From Sinorhizobium saheli (lineage in GTDB: Bacteria; Pseudomonadota; Alphaproteobacteria; Rhizobiales; Rhizobiaceae), in contig NZ_LNQB01000056.1 in NCBI RefSeq assembly GCF_001651875.1, positions 1 through 58,602 of the forward strand: a DNA stretch of 58,602 bases, given 5' to 3'. A program made the translations under genes and the position numbers. This document shows, piece after piece, positions 48,597-56,400 of this stretch (position 1 is the first letter of the stretch; each line of letters begins with the position of its first letter). The notes beneath the pieces are model-generated. The model was not told the origin of the DNA, did not search any database, and saw only the letters and a list, made by a program, of their open reading frames with translations.

Positions 48597-50572
48597 CGCT
48601 GGCACCGACCTTCGTGGTCATCGCGTTCTTCCTGCTCGGCCCGTCCAACTGGCCGCGGCACAAGACCTGGACGCGGGCGCTTACCTGCAGCTTCGTCGGC
48701 GCCGTCGCGCTTCGCTACATCTGGTGGCGGCTGACCGAGACCGTCCTGCCCTACCCCGCCGACGGCGCCAACTTCTACTGGGTCTGGATCGTGTTCATCG
48801 TCGAGCTGCTCGCCTTTGCCGAGGTCTCGCTGTTCCTCATCCTGATGAGCCGCTACGTCGACCGCAGTGCCGAGGCGGACCGGCTCGGGCGCGCCTTCTT
48901 CGCGCGCGACCAGAGCGGGCTGCCCACCGTCGACGTCTTCATTCCGACCTATAACGAGCCGCTCGACGTGCTGGAGCGAACGATCGTCGGGGCACTGGCG
49001 CTCGACTACCCGAAGGACAAGTTAAACATCTACGTGCTCGATGACGGCCGCCGCCAATGGCTCAAGACCTTCTGCGAAACCCGGGGCGTCGTCCATGTGA
49101 CGCGGCGCGACAATGCCCATGCCAAGGCCGGCAACATGAACAACGGCCTCGAGGTCAGTTCCGGCGACTTCGTCGCGATCTTCGACGCGGACTTCGTCCC
49201 CTACCAACACTTCCTGCGCCGGACGCTGCCCTTCTTCTCCGACGAGACCATAGGCATCGTCCAGACGCCCCAGCACTTCTTCAATGTCGATCCGGTGCAG
49301 TCCAATCTCGGGCTGGAAAACATCTGGCCGGACGAGCAGCGGCTGTTCTTCGACGAGATCGCCCCGAGCCGCGACGTCTGGGATGTCAGCTTCTGCTGCG
49401 GCTCCTGCTCGATCGCCAGGCGCAAGGCGATCGACGCGATCGGCGGCTTCCCGACGGAATCGATCACGGAAGACCTCCTGAGCACGCTTGCGATGCTGAA
49501 CAAGGGCTATAAGACCCGCTACCTGAACGAGCGGCTGTCGATGGGGCTCGCCGCGGAGAACCTGACCGGCTATTTCGTTCAGCGCGAACGCTGGTGCCAG
49601 GGCGGGATTCAGACGCTTTATCTGCACAACGGGCCGCTGCGCGGGCCGGGATTGAACCTGTTCCAGCGCGTGATGTTCCTGCCGATGTCCTGGCTGGTCC
49701 AGTACCTGGTCCGCTTCATGGTCATTCTCGTTCCGATCGTCTATCTCTGGTTCGGTGCGCTGCCGCTCTATTTTACCGATGTCGGCGACTACGTTTCCAA
49801 CCAGGTGCCGCTGCTCACGGCCTATTTCCTGTTGATGCTGTGGATCACGCCGACCAGATACCTGCCGCTGGTCTCGAGCGCCGTCGGCACCTTCGCGACC
49901 TTCCGCATGTTGCCGACGGTAGTGTCCAGCCTAGTGCGCCCCTTCGGCAAGCCGTTCAAGGTCACGCCCAAGGGCAGCGCCAACGAGGCCAGCGTCTTCG
50001 ATGGCTATACCTTCACCTGGATCGCCAGCCTCATCGTCATCACCGCCGCCGGCCTCGTGATCAACATCGTTCCCGAAACGTCGCGCGTGCACGGCTCCTT
50101 TTCGACCGTTGCAGCACTCTGGGCCGGCATCAACATCGTCATCCTGCTCATCGCCTCGCTGATCTGTTTCGAAAAGCCGCGGCGCCTCTTCCAGGCCTTC
50201 AAGGTCGACGAAGCCGTCGATGTCGACGGAACGACGGGACGGCTGGTCAGCCTGTCGCTTGACAAGGCGGTCGTCGCCGTTTCGACCCGCACCCGCTTCC
50301 AATCCACGCGCGTGAGGCTGAGCATCAACGGCTTCGAGCCGATGCGCTCGGAACTCAGGCAGGTGACGCAGCGGCGCGGCGACATCAGCCGTGCCGGCGA
50401 CAAGCAACTCTACTATCTGCATCTCCATTTCGATCTGCATGGCGCCGAACGGGACAAAATGATCGTCAAGCTTTATACAGGCCGCTATTCGCAGGACATT
50501 CCGGACATCGACAAGGTGGCCGTTTCCGTCAACCTGCTGCTGCGCGCATTTGGACGCACGCGCACGGCATAG
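48578..50572 (+). CDS. bgsA: Mixed-linkage beta-glucan synthase, family 2 glycosyltransferase (BgsA)
   Basis: The protein has 664 residues from GTG 48578; GTG 48563 is an alternative, and both lie inside the end of bgsB. Membrane segments at ~4-25, ~38-55 and ~65-88 precede the GT2 domain: DVFIPTYNEP, VLDDGRRQW, NAHAKAGNMNNGL, IFDADFVPYQ (metal Asp), SITEDLLS (catalytic base) and QRERWCQGG (QxxRW). More membrane segments follow (~365-520), then a ~110-residue cytoplasmic C-terminal tail that lacks a classical PilZ RxxxR. In S. meliloti this tail is reported to sense c-di-GMP. It polymerises glucose from UDP-glucose into a (1-3)(1-4)-beta-glucan and exports it. Confidence in the family is high; product identity comes from context. 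Confidence 0.85.
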   Translation: MVQSLLALAPTFVVIAFFLLGPSNWPRHKTWTRALTCSFVGAVALRYIWWRLTETVLPYPADGANFYWVWIVFIVELLAFAEVSLFLILMSRYVDRSAEADRLGRAFFARDQSGLPTVDVFIPTYNEPLDVLERTIVGALALDYPKDKLNIYVLDDGRRQWLKTFCETRGVVHVTRRDNAHAKAGNMNNGLEVSSGDFVAIFDADFVPYQHFLRRTLPFFSDETIGIVQTPQHFFNVDPVQSNLGLENIWPDEQRLFFDEIAPSRDVWDVSFCCGSCSIARRKAIDAIGGFPTESITEDLLSTLAMLNKGYKTRYLNERLSMGLAAENLTGYFVQRERWCQGGIQTLYLHNGPLRGPGLNLFQRVMFLPMSWLVQYLVRFMVILVPIVYLWFGALPLYFTDVGDYVSNQVPLLTAYFLLMLWITPTRYLPLVSSAVGTFATFRMLPTVVSSLVRPFGKPFKVTPKGSANEASVFDGYTFTWIASLIVITAAGLVINIVPETSRVHGSFSTVAALWAGINIVILLIASLICFEKPRRLFQAFKVDEAVDVDGTTGRLVSLSLDKAVVAVSTRTRFQSTRVRLSINGFEPMRSELRQVTQRRGDISRAGDKQLYYLHLHFDLHGAERDKMIVKLYTGRYSQDIPDIDKVAVSVNLLLRAFGRTRTA

Positions 50573-51154
50573 CCGCTGCGGCAGGTCATTGGCACCCCAC
50601 CGGCCCGCAGCATGAGATCGTCAAAAAAGTCGATGCGGTTTCGGAACGTTCTCGCAAGGGGATGGTAACGGACCTTTGATGTTCGGGTAAGAACTAGCTC
50701 GAAAGAGCATGTATTCCAATTCCTCCATTCGCTGTAAATTGCTGATATAAAAAGAGAGAATTGCCCCGGAGAGCCTGGAGGGCGACCCCGTCGAAGGCGC
50801 CGGATGCAGTCGCCGGTCACCCGGACCTTAGTCCGGTATGGCGCGGGCAAAGGTCTTACGGCGGTTGCTGCACGGCTCTTTCGCTACATATGCCTTTGAT
50901 GTGTGTCCACAAGGCAAACGGCAACCCCCGGCCACCACTGTGGGCATGGGTCCCAGGGCCGCCTCGATAGTCCCTTCCGGGCAGCTCTGGGGCTCCATCC
51001 GCCAACTAGAGGGGGATGCGCTCACATGCGTTCGCGCCACCGCTCTATCTGCTTGTTTTCGCCGCATTTTGTGCGACGTCAGGTGATTCCACCTGACTGC
51101 AATATGCTCTAGGTGGACAGTTCTGTCCGGATCGCGTTGCGAGAGGATGTCGTG
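50573..51154. other. Intergenic stretch with repeat copy 3
   Basis: About 580 bases after bgsA. It contains a short perfect hairpin CCGGAC-CTTA-GTCCGG (about 50820-50835), the dispersed element at 51008-51112 and no convincing gene. A frame beginning ATGGCGCGGGCAAAGGTC at 50838 runs into the repeat and has no ribosome site. Confidence 0.5.
51008..51112. repeat. Dispersed ~104-bp palindromic element, copy 3
   Basis: It is nearly identical to copy 1 (13641-13744), including the CTCACATGCGTTCGCGCC block, the hairpin TCAGGTG-ATTC-CACCTGA (51079-51096) and the ATGCTCTAG end. It lies 43 bases upstream of a small membrane protein gene. Confidence 0.8.
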
Positions 51155-51367
51155 ATGTACAACAGAAACCGTTATGGGCAACCGGAGCGAAAGGCGTCGG
51201 CAGGCGCGCCATTGGCCATTGCACTCCTCGCGATGCTGGCGATCGCAGCTTATCTGCTGGTCGGAGGCGCACTGCTGGACAACAGGGGCCGCGACGTCGC
51301 GGTATACCTCCCGCCGGCCGCCAATGTGAACTCCGCTGTGCAGGCTGAAACGGCGCAACGCCCGTGA
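51155..51367 (+). CDS. Small single-span membrane protein
   Basis: The protein has 70 residues from ATG 51155, with GAGAGGAT upstream. A polar start (MYNRNRYGQPERKAS) precedes one membrane helix, APLAIALLAMLAIAAYLLVG, and a polar tail with VYLPPAANVNSAVQ. No family is recognised. A signal-anchor protein with the tail in the periplasm is likely. Similar small Ala/Leu-rich proteins are common in rhizobia. Confidence 0.5.
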   Translation: MYNRNRYGQPERKASAGAPLAIALLAMLAIAAYLLVGGALLDNRGRDVAVYLPPAANVNSAVQAETAQRP

Positions 51368-51688
51368 CCTCCCGCTGTCGTGACGGGCGGCAGCCTACCA
51401 TGGCCGCTTTCGCGAGCGACGGCGCGCGGACCGGCCATTGGCCTGCTCCGGTTGACGTCGGTCAACGCCGGGCTGAGGCCGGACGGTCGACGGCCTCACA
51501 ACGACCGTCTGCCGACATATTGGACTATGGCGCCCTCCCTTTGGGACCGGAGCAATGGCGAACTAAGCTTGAAATGTGTTCAGGGCGCGAAATTCCTCCT
51601 GCCCGGCGCGCAGGCCGGCAGCCTCGAGAAAAACAAATTGGAACTCGCCTGCAGTGGTGCTCGTTCAACTCGCTGAAAGGAGTGGACC
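51368..51688. other. Gene-free stretch
   Basis: About 320 bases between two small membrane protein genes. Plus-strand frames cross it, but their composition is Arg/Pro-rich and they have no ribosome site. I see no clear repeat. The end carries the AAAGGAG ribosome site of the next gene. Confidence 0.5.
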
Positions 51689-51763
51689 ATGAACCAACTG
51701 ATTTACCTCGTGGGTCTCGTAGTGGTCGTGATAGCAATCTTGTCGTTCTTTGGCCTGAGCTGA
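51689..51763 (+). CDS. 24-residue membrane miniprotein
   Basis: ATG 51689 is preceded by AAAGGAG at 5 bases, an ideal ribosome site. The peptide is MNQLIYLVGLVVVVIAIL followed by SFFGLS and a TGA stop. It is almost entirely one membrane helix. I recall near-identical peptides annotated as hypothetical proteins in rhizobial genomes, which would mean it is conserved at protein level. It may bind and modulate a larger membrane protein. No partner is apparent. Confidence 0.65.
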   Translation: MNQLIYLVGLVVVVIAILSFFGLS

Positions 51764-51767
51764 GGCC

Positions 51768-52010
51768 CTAACCGGCGAAGTTCGCCAGGCCAGAATGGGC
51801 CACATCTACCTGAATATCGTGCGCGTCGGCGCGCCGAAAGGCAGCCCAGAGACGCCCGAAATGAGGTATTTGAGACAGTTTCACAAACCGCGTGACGACG
51901 ACCTTGATCGTGCTCGTACCAAGGGGTTCGGCCACCGACCTTGTGACCTGCTCCCGCCCATGCTGCGGATCCAGGAATGTCGCGCCGCCGAAAGGCAATC
52001 GCTGGTTCAT
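51768..52010 (-). CDS. Possible small ORF coupled to uxuA
   Basis: This frame of 80 codons begins at ATG 52010, sharing TGATG with the uxuA stop codon, and reads MNQRLPFGGATFLDPQHGRE and onward to a final SGLANFAG. It has no ribosome site of its own, no known family and could be read only by coupling. It may be the remnant of an older, longer gene or of a displaced uxuA 3' end. Weak support. Confidence 0.25.
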   Translation of the reverse strand: MNQRLPFGGATFLDPQHGREQVTRSVAEPLGTSTIKVVVTRFVKLSQIPHFGRLWAAFRRADAHDIQVDVAHSGLANFAG

Positions 52011-53218
52011 CACGATCGCGATGAAGGGATTGTCATGACCGCATGCGAAAGGGCGCGTTCGATGCCGCGCAGTTCCGCGAGCCCCTTCAGGCGGCCAATG
52101 GCCGGGTAGCCGGGCTGGGCACCGCGCGCAAGGTCGTCGAGGATTTCCTGGCCGTGGTCGGGCCGCATCGGGATCTGGTGGTCCGCGCGCCCGGCAGCTC
52201 GGCGCCGTTTTTCCTCCTCGAGCAGTTCGGCGATCACCGCCACCATGTCGGTGTCGCCCTCCAGATGCTCGTCCTCGTAAAACGAGCATGGCGTCCTGTC
52301 CTCCTCGCGGCGGACATTGCGAAGATGGACGAAGTGGATGCGCGGGGCGAACTGGCGGACCATCGCCGGGAGATCGTTCTGCGCGCGGGCGCCGAGCGAG
52401 CCGGTGCAGAAGGTGACGCCGTTCGCAGGGCTATCGACCTCGCGCAGCATGAAGGCATAATCCTCCGCCGTGGACAGGATGCGCGGCAGGCCGAGCAGCG
52501 CCCACGGCGGATCGTCCGGGTGGGCGCAGATGTTGATGCCGACCCGTTCGGCGACCGGCGTCACTTCGGTGAGGAAATCGACGAGGTGGCGCCTGAGCTT
52601 TTCGCGGTCGATGCCGGCATAGGTCTTAAGGTGGTCGCGGAGCTGCGGCAGGCTGTAGCCGTCCGCCGATCCCGGAAGCCCGGCGCCGACGTTCCGCGAC
52701 AGCGCAACCCGCCGTTCCTCGGTCATCTCGCCGAAGCGCCGCTCGGCCTTCGCGCGTGTCTCCGCGTCATAATCTTCAAGCGCGCCCGGCCGCTCCAGAA
52801 GATGGATGTCGAACGCCGCGAAATCGATCCGGTCGAAGCGCATCGCCTTGGCGCCGTGGCGAGCCGTCCAGCGCAGGTCGGTGCGCGTCCAGTCGAGCAC
52901 CGGCATGAAATTGTAGCAGACCGTGCGGATGCCGGCGGCGGAAAGACGCCGCAGCGTCTCCTGCCAGTTGGCGATATGCTCGCGCCAGGGGCCCGTCTGC
53001 GTCTTGACGCTCTCCGAGACCGGAACGCTTTCGACAACCTCCCATTCCAGGCCACCTGCCCGGACTTCCTGTTGCCGCTTCTCGATCTCGGCGGCCGGCC
53101 AGACGTCACCGGTCGGAACGTGGTGGAGCGCGCTGACGATCCCGTGCGCGCCGGCCTGCGCCGCATCATGCACGCTCGCTTTATCCACCGGTCCGAACCA
53201 ACGCCATGTATGTCGCAT
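52010..53218 (-). CDS. uxuA: D-mannonate dehydratase
   Basis: The protein has 402 residues of the UxuA family, a metal-dependent TIM-barrel enzyme that turns D-mannonate into 2-keto-3-deoxygluconate. Typical segments: MRHTWRWFGPVDKASVHDAAQAGA at the start, VCYNFMPVLDWTRTDL (residues ~100-115), NICAHPDDPPWALLGLPRI (~228-246, metal His), FCTGSLGAR (metal Cys) and HFVHLRNVRREE (metal His) and IPMRPDHGQ (metal His/Asp). The C-terminal ten residues (TIPSSRS end) look unlike relatives. It is the last gene of the TRAP operon, 73 bases after the dehydrogenase gene. Confidence 0.88.
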   Translation of the reverse strand: MRHTWRWFGPVDKASVHDAAQAGAHGIVSALHHVPTGDVWPAAEIEKRQQEVRAGGLEWEVVESVPVSESVKTQTGPWREHIANWQETLRRLSAAGIRTVCYNFMPVLDWTRTDLRWTARHGAKAMRFDRIDFAAFDIHLLERPGALEDYDAETRAKAERRFGEMTEERRVALSRNVGAGLPGSADGYSLPQLRDHLKTYAGIDREKLRRHLVDFLTEVTPVAERVGINICAHPDDPPWALLGLPRILSTAEDYAFMLREVDSPANGVTFCTGSLGARAQNDLPAMVRQFAPRIHFVHLRNVRREEDRTPCSFYEDEHLEGDTDMVAVIAELLEEEKRRRAAGRADHQIPMRPDHGQEILDDLARGAQPGYPAIGRLKGLAELRGIERALSHAVMTIPSSRS

Positions 53219-53231
53219 TTCAACTCCTCTC

Positions 53232-53274
53232 GAGCGGGATAAGCGTGACGCGGTTTTCCGCCCGCATCCCGCGT
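53232..53274. repeat. RIME-like palindrome between idnD and uxuA
   Basis: GCGGGAT (53234-53240) pairs with ATCCCGC (53266-53272), and an inner GCGG-TTTT-CCGC adds a second hairpin. The sequence resembles one half of rhizobial RIME mosaic elements as I remember them. It lies inside the operon, directly before the uxuA ribosome site. Confidence 0.55.
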
Positions 53275-53291
53275 TCGACCTATTAAACCGA

Positions 53292-54335
53292 TCACGACAG
53301 AAATGTCAGTTGCACCTTGCAGGCCGCGGAGCGGTCGCCCGCCTGCTCGAAGGCCTGCACCGCCTCCTCGATCGGAAACCTGTGGGAAATGATCGGCCGG
53401 ACGTCGATCCGGCGGCTGCCGATGAGCTCGACGGCGAGGGCGAACTCGCGATCGAAGCGCTGCGATCCGACGAGCCGCAGTTCCTTGCCGACGAGCGCAT
53501 TGAGCGGAAGGGTGATATCGCCCGTCACCCCGACCTGCACGATCTGGCCGCGCGGCCTCACCGTCGCGATCGCGCTGCGCAGCGCCGGTTCGGCCGCCGA
53601 GCACTCGAAGGCGACGTCGAAGCGGCCCTTGTCGGCTTCATACGGAGCAAGGCCCGCCGGATCGCGGCGGATGTTGACGACCCGCGCAGCGCCCATTGCG
53701 ATCGCCCGCTCGAGCGCCGCGTCGGCGAGATCGGTGACCACGATCTCGGCCGCGCCGGCGTGGCGGGCGGCGGCGACGACGAGCGCGCCGATCGGCCCCG
53801 CGCCGGTGACGAGCACCCGCCTGCCGGTCAGGTCGCCCGCTTCGGCGACCGCATGGAGGCAGACCGCCAGCGGCTCGGCGCAGGCCGCCTCCCCCGCGCC
53901 GACGAGCGTGCCCGCCGGAAAACATTGGCCAGCTGGAACCACCAGCCAGTCGCGGAACATGCCTTGCGTGTGGGGGACGCGCATGGCGCTGCCCATGAAC
54001 CGCATGTTCAGGCAATGAATGGACAGCCCCTCGCCGCAAAAGCGGCAGGAGCCGCAGGGCTGGCTCGGATTGACCGCCACCAGTTCGCCGACCGCAAGGC
54101 CTGGGACATTGGCGCCCAGCGCCGCGACATGGCCCGACGCCTCGTGACCGGGGATGAGCGGCTCGCGCACCCGGATCGGACCGAAGCCGCCGTCCTGGTA
54201 GTAGTGAAGATCGGAACCGCAGATGCCGCCGGCGGCCATCTTCAACAGGACCTCGCCTTCGCCGGGTTCCGCGACATCCTGAGCTTCGAGCCTCAGATCA
54301 CGCTGGCCGTGAAGCCTCGCGAGACGTGCACGCAT
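53292..54335 (-). CDS. Zinc-dependent sugar-acid dehydrogenase (L-idonate/L-gulonate 5-dehydrogenase-like)
   Basis: The protein has 347 residues from ATG 54335, preceded by GGAGGAACCTTG. The catalytic zinc site is CGSDLHYY (residues ~39-46) and GHEASGH (~65-71), the structural zinc cysteines are in CGSCRFCGEGLSIHC (~95-109), and VLVTGAGPIGALVV (~170-183) is the NAD site. IdnD-type enzymes oxidise L-idonate or L-gulonate at C5. With UxuA encoded downstream, oxidation of L-gulonate to D-fructuronate would be logical, but a mannonate oxidoreductase (UxuB) is not in the window. The substrate is inferred. Confidence 0.75.
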   Translation of the reverse strand: MRARLARLHGQRDLRLEAQDVAEPGEGEVLLKMAAGGICGSDLHYYQDGGFGPIRVREPLIPGHEASGHVAALGANVPGLAVGELVAVNPSQPCGSCRFCGEGLSIHCLNMRFMGSAMRVPHTQGMFRDWLVVPAGQCFPAGTLVGAGEAACAEPLAVCLHAVAEAGDLTGRRVLVTGAGPIGALVVAAARHAGAAEIVVTDLADAALERAIAMGAARVVNIRRDPAGLAPYEADKGRFDVAFECSAAEPALRSAIATVRPRGQIVQVGVTGDITLPLNALVGKELRLVGSQRFDREFALAVELIGSRRIDVRPIISHRFPIEEAVQAFEQAGDRSAACKVQLTFLS

Positions 54336-54349
54336 CAAGGTTCCTCCAC

Positions 54350-55756
54350 TTAGCGGATCAGCCCGACCGTGGCCGGCAGCCACAGGGTGATCGCCGGAAC
54401 GAAGGTGATGAGGATGAGCGCTATGAAGAGCGGCAGGAGCCAGGGCAGGATCGCCATGGTGGTCTTCTCGACCGAGAGCTTGGCCACGCGCGACAGCACA
54501 AAGAGCACCATGCCGAGCGGCGGATGCAAAAGGCCGATCATCAGGTTGAGGGTCATGATCAGGCCGAAGTGGACCGGATCGATGCCGAACTCGGCCGACA
54601 GCGGCAGGAGGATCGGCACCAGAATGGTGATCGCGGCGATCGTGTCGAGGAAGCAGCCGACGAACAGCATCAACAGGTTCACCAGGATGAGGAACACCCA
54701 TTTGTTTTCGGTGATCGTCAGGATCGCGCCGGAAAGCATCTGGGCGGCCTGGCTGACGGTCAGGAGCCACGCGAAGATCGAGGCGGCCGTGACGATGAAA
54801 AGCACCGAAGCGGTCGTCTCGATCGTGTCGAAGGTGGCGCGCGTCAGCGTCGACAGGGTCATCGTCCGGTAACGCACGAGGCCCAGGAACAGCGACCATA
54901 AGACCGCGGCGACGGCCGCCTCGGTCGGCGTGAACCAGCCCATCGTCATGCCGCCGATCAGGATCACCGGGGTCATCAGCGCCATCACGGCGGAAAAGTC
55001 GAAATACCAGTCGAGGGCCAGCAGCACGAGGAGGGCGATGCCGGCGGCGGCGTTGATCGAGAGGCCTGCCGCCATCAGCAAATAGGCCACGACCGGGACT
55101 GAGAGTACGACGACGACCTCGAGCGAGGCCGACATGAGGCGCTTCATCTCGAACGGCGTGTCCGATCCCCAGCCGCGCTTGTAGGCGAAGATCGCGACCG
55201 TCAGCATCATCAGCACGGTCATCACCACGCCCGGCACGATGCCGGCCATGAACAGCGCACCGATCGAGACGTTCGCCATCATGCCGTAGATGACGAAGGG
55301 CAGCGACGGCGGAAAGATCGGCCCGAGCGTCGCCGAAGCGGCGGTGACGCCGACGGCGGCCTCGACCGGATAGCCATGATCCTTCATCGCCTTGATCTCG
55401 ATCGTGCCGATGCCGGCGGCATCGGCGAGCGCCGTGCCCGACATGCCGGAGAAGATCACCGAGCCGATGATGTTGACCTGCGCCAGCCCGCCCTTCATCC
55501 AGCCGACGAGAGCGACGGCGAAGGAATAGATGCGGCCGGTGACGCCGGCGGAGTTCATCAGGTTGCCGGCGAGAATGAAGAACGGCACCGCCAGGAGCGG
55601 GAAGCTCTCGACCCCGGCGATCATGCGTTGCGCCGCGATGATGTCGGGCGCGACATTGTAGAACACGAGATAGAGGACCGACGCGACGGCCATCGAGATG
55701 GCGACCGGCAAGCCGACCAGCATGAGCAGAAGAAACGAACCGACGAGCAGCAGCAT
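54350..55756 (-). CDS. dctM: TRAP transporter large permease (DctM)
   Basis: The protein has 468 residues and about 12 membrane segments, starting MLLLVGSFLLLMLVGLPVAISM. The GVESFPLLAVPFFILAGNLMNSAG segment (residues ~46-70) and PEFGIDPVHFGLIMTLNLMIGLLHPPLG-like region near the C-terminus are diagnostic. It is slightly longer than the usual 425-440 residues; an extra loop near ~210-245 (AYLLMAAGLSINAAAGIAL) may explain this. It is the ion-driven transport subunit. The dehydrogenase gene follows after 14 bases. Confidence 0.88.
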   Translation of the reverse strand: MLLLVGSFLLLMLVGLPVAISMAVASVLYLVFYNVAPDIIAAQRMIAGVESFPLLAVPFFILAGNLMNSAGVTGRIYSFAVALVGWMKGGLAQVNIIGSVIFSGMSGTALADAAGIGTIEIKAMKDHGYPVEAAVGVTAASATLGPIFPPSLPFVIYGMMANVSIGALFMAGIVPGVVMTVLMMLTVAIFAYKRGWGSDTPFEMKRLMSASLEVVVVLSVPVVAYLLMAAGLSINAAAGIALLVLLALDWYFDFSAVMALMTPVILIGGMTMGWFTPTEAAVAAVLWSLFLGLVRYRTMTLSTLTRATFDTIETTASVLFIVTAASIFAWLLTVSQAAQMLSGAILTITENKWVFLILVNLLMLFVGCFLDTIAAITILVPILLPLSAEFGIDPVHFGLIMTLNLMIGLLHPPLGMVLFVLSRVAKLSVEKTTMAILPWLLPLFIALILITFVPAITLWLPATVGLIR

Positions 55757-55761
55757 GGGAC

Positions 55762-56334
55762 TCAGCCCTCAACCTTCTGGAATTCCTCCGGCTTTTCGAG
55801 AACCGAATAGCCGCGGCGCTGATTGGCGATGAAGACCTGGATCGAGCGGACGAGCATCAGCACGAAACCGGCCATGACGCTGTAGAAGACGATGCTGCGC
55901 GGCAGATCGACGGTCACCATGCGCTCATCCGCGACGATTGCCACATAGCGCCACATGAGCCAGCAGGCATAGGCGAAGAAGCCGATCCGCACGAGATCGA
56001 CGAAGATCGCCAGGACCCGCGCCACCGGCCGCGGCAGATAGTGATAGAGCACGTCGACCTGGATGTGCCGGGAAACCCGCACGCACATGACCGAGCCCAG
56101 GAACACCACGCCGATCAGGCAGTTGGTGGCGATCTCCTCGGTCCAGGCATAGGAATTGTTGAGCACGTAGCGCGTGAAGAACTGCAGGAACACGCAGGCC
56201 GTCATCACCCAGAACATGGCGAGCGTCGCCCAATCCTCGATGGCATAGTTCGAAATGTCGGCGGCTGGCGGGGCTTCGTCGAAGGAATGGGCGATTTCCT
56301 CCGGCGTCACTTGCAAATGGATTTCCTGAGACAT
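55762..56334 (-). CDS. dctQ: TRAP transporter small permease (DctQ)
   Basis: The protein has 190 residues from ATG 56334 (MSQEIHLQ); ATG 56343 is possible. Four membrane segments are visible, and VFLQFFTRYVLNNSYAWTEEIATNCLIGVVFLG is the standard DctQ signature with the paired Glu. It partners the large permease encoded 5 bases downstream. The N-terminal 35-residue polar extension is longer than in most relatives. Confidence 0.87.
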   Translation of the reverse strand: MSQEIHLQVTPEEIAHSFDEAPPAADISNYAIEDWATLAMFWVMTACVFLQFFTRYVLNNSYAWTEEIATNCLIGVVFLGSVMCVRVSRHIQVDVLYHYLPRPVARVLAIFVDLVRIGFFAYACWLMWRYVAIVADERMVTVDLPRSIVFYSVMAGFVLMLVRSIQVFIANQRRGYSVLEKPEEFQKVEG

Positions 56335-56363
56335 GGCGATCATCCGGCGAATGGTGGGCGGAA

Positions 56364-56391
56364 TGCCGGCCGCTCGGCAGAGCGGCCGGCA
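56364..56391 (-). terminator. Strong intercistronic hairpin between dctP and dctQ
   Basis: TGCCGGCCGCTC (56364-56375) and GAGCGGCCGGCA (56380-56391) form a perfect 12-bp GC-rich stem with the loop GGCA. No T-run follows, so it is more likely an mRNA-protecting or partial-attenuation structure than a full terminator. Confidence 0.7.
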
Positions 56392-56400
56392 AGCGTGCGA

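Noticed and set aside
50838..51086. An 82-codon frame crossing repeat copy 3
   Set aside because: Half of it is translated repeat; there is no ribosome site and no protein-like pattern.
53292..55772. An 826-codon open frame spanning the dehydrogenase gene and most of dctM
   Set aside because: Only its last 347 codons match a family; the upstream part is antiphase to the well-supported dctM gene, and the dehydrogenase has its own ribosome site at 54335.
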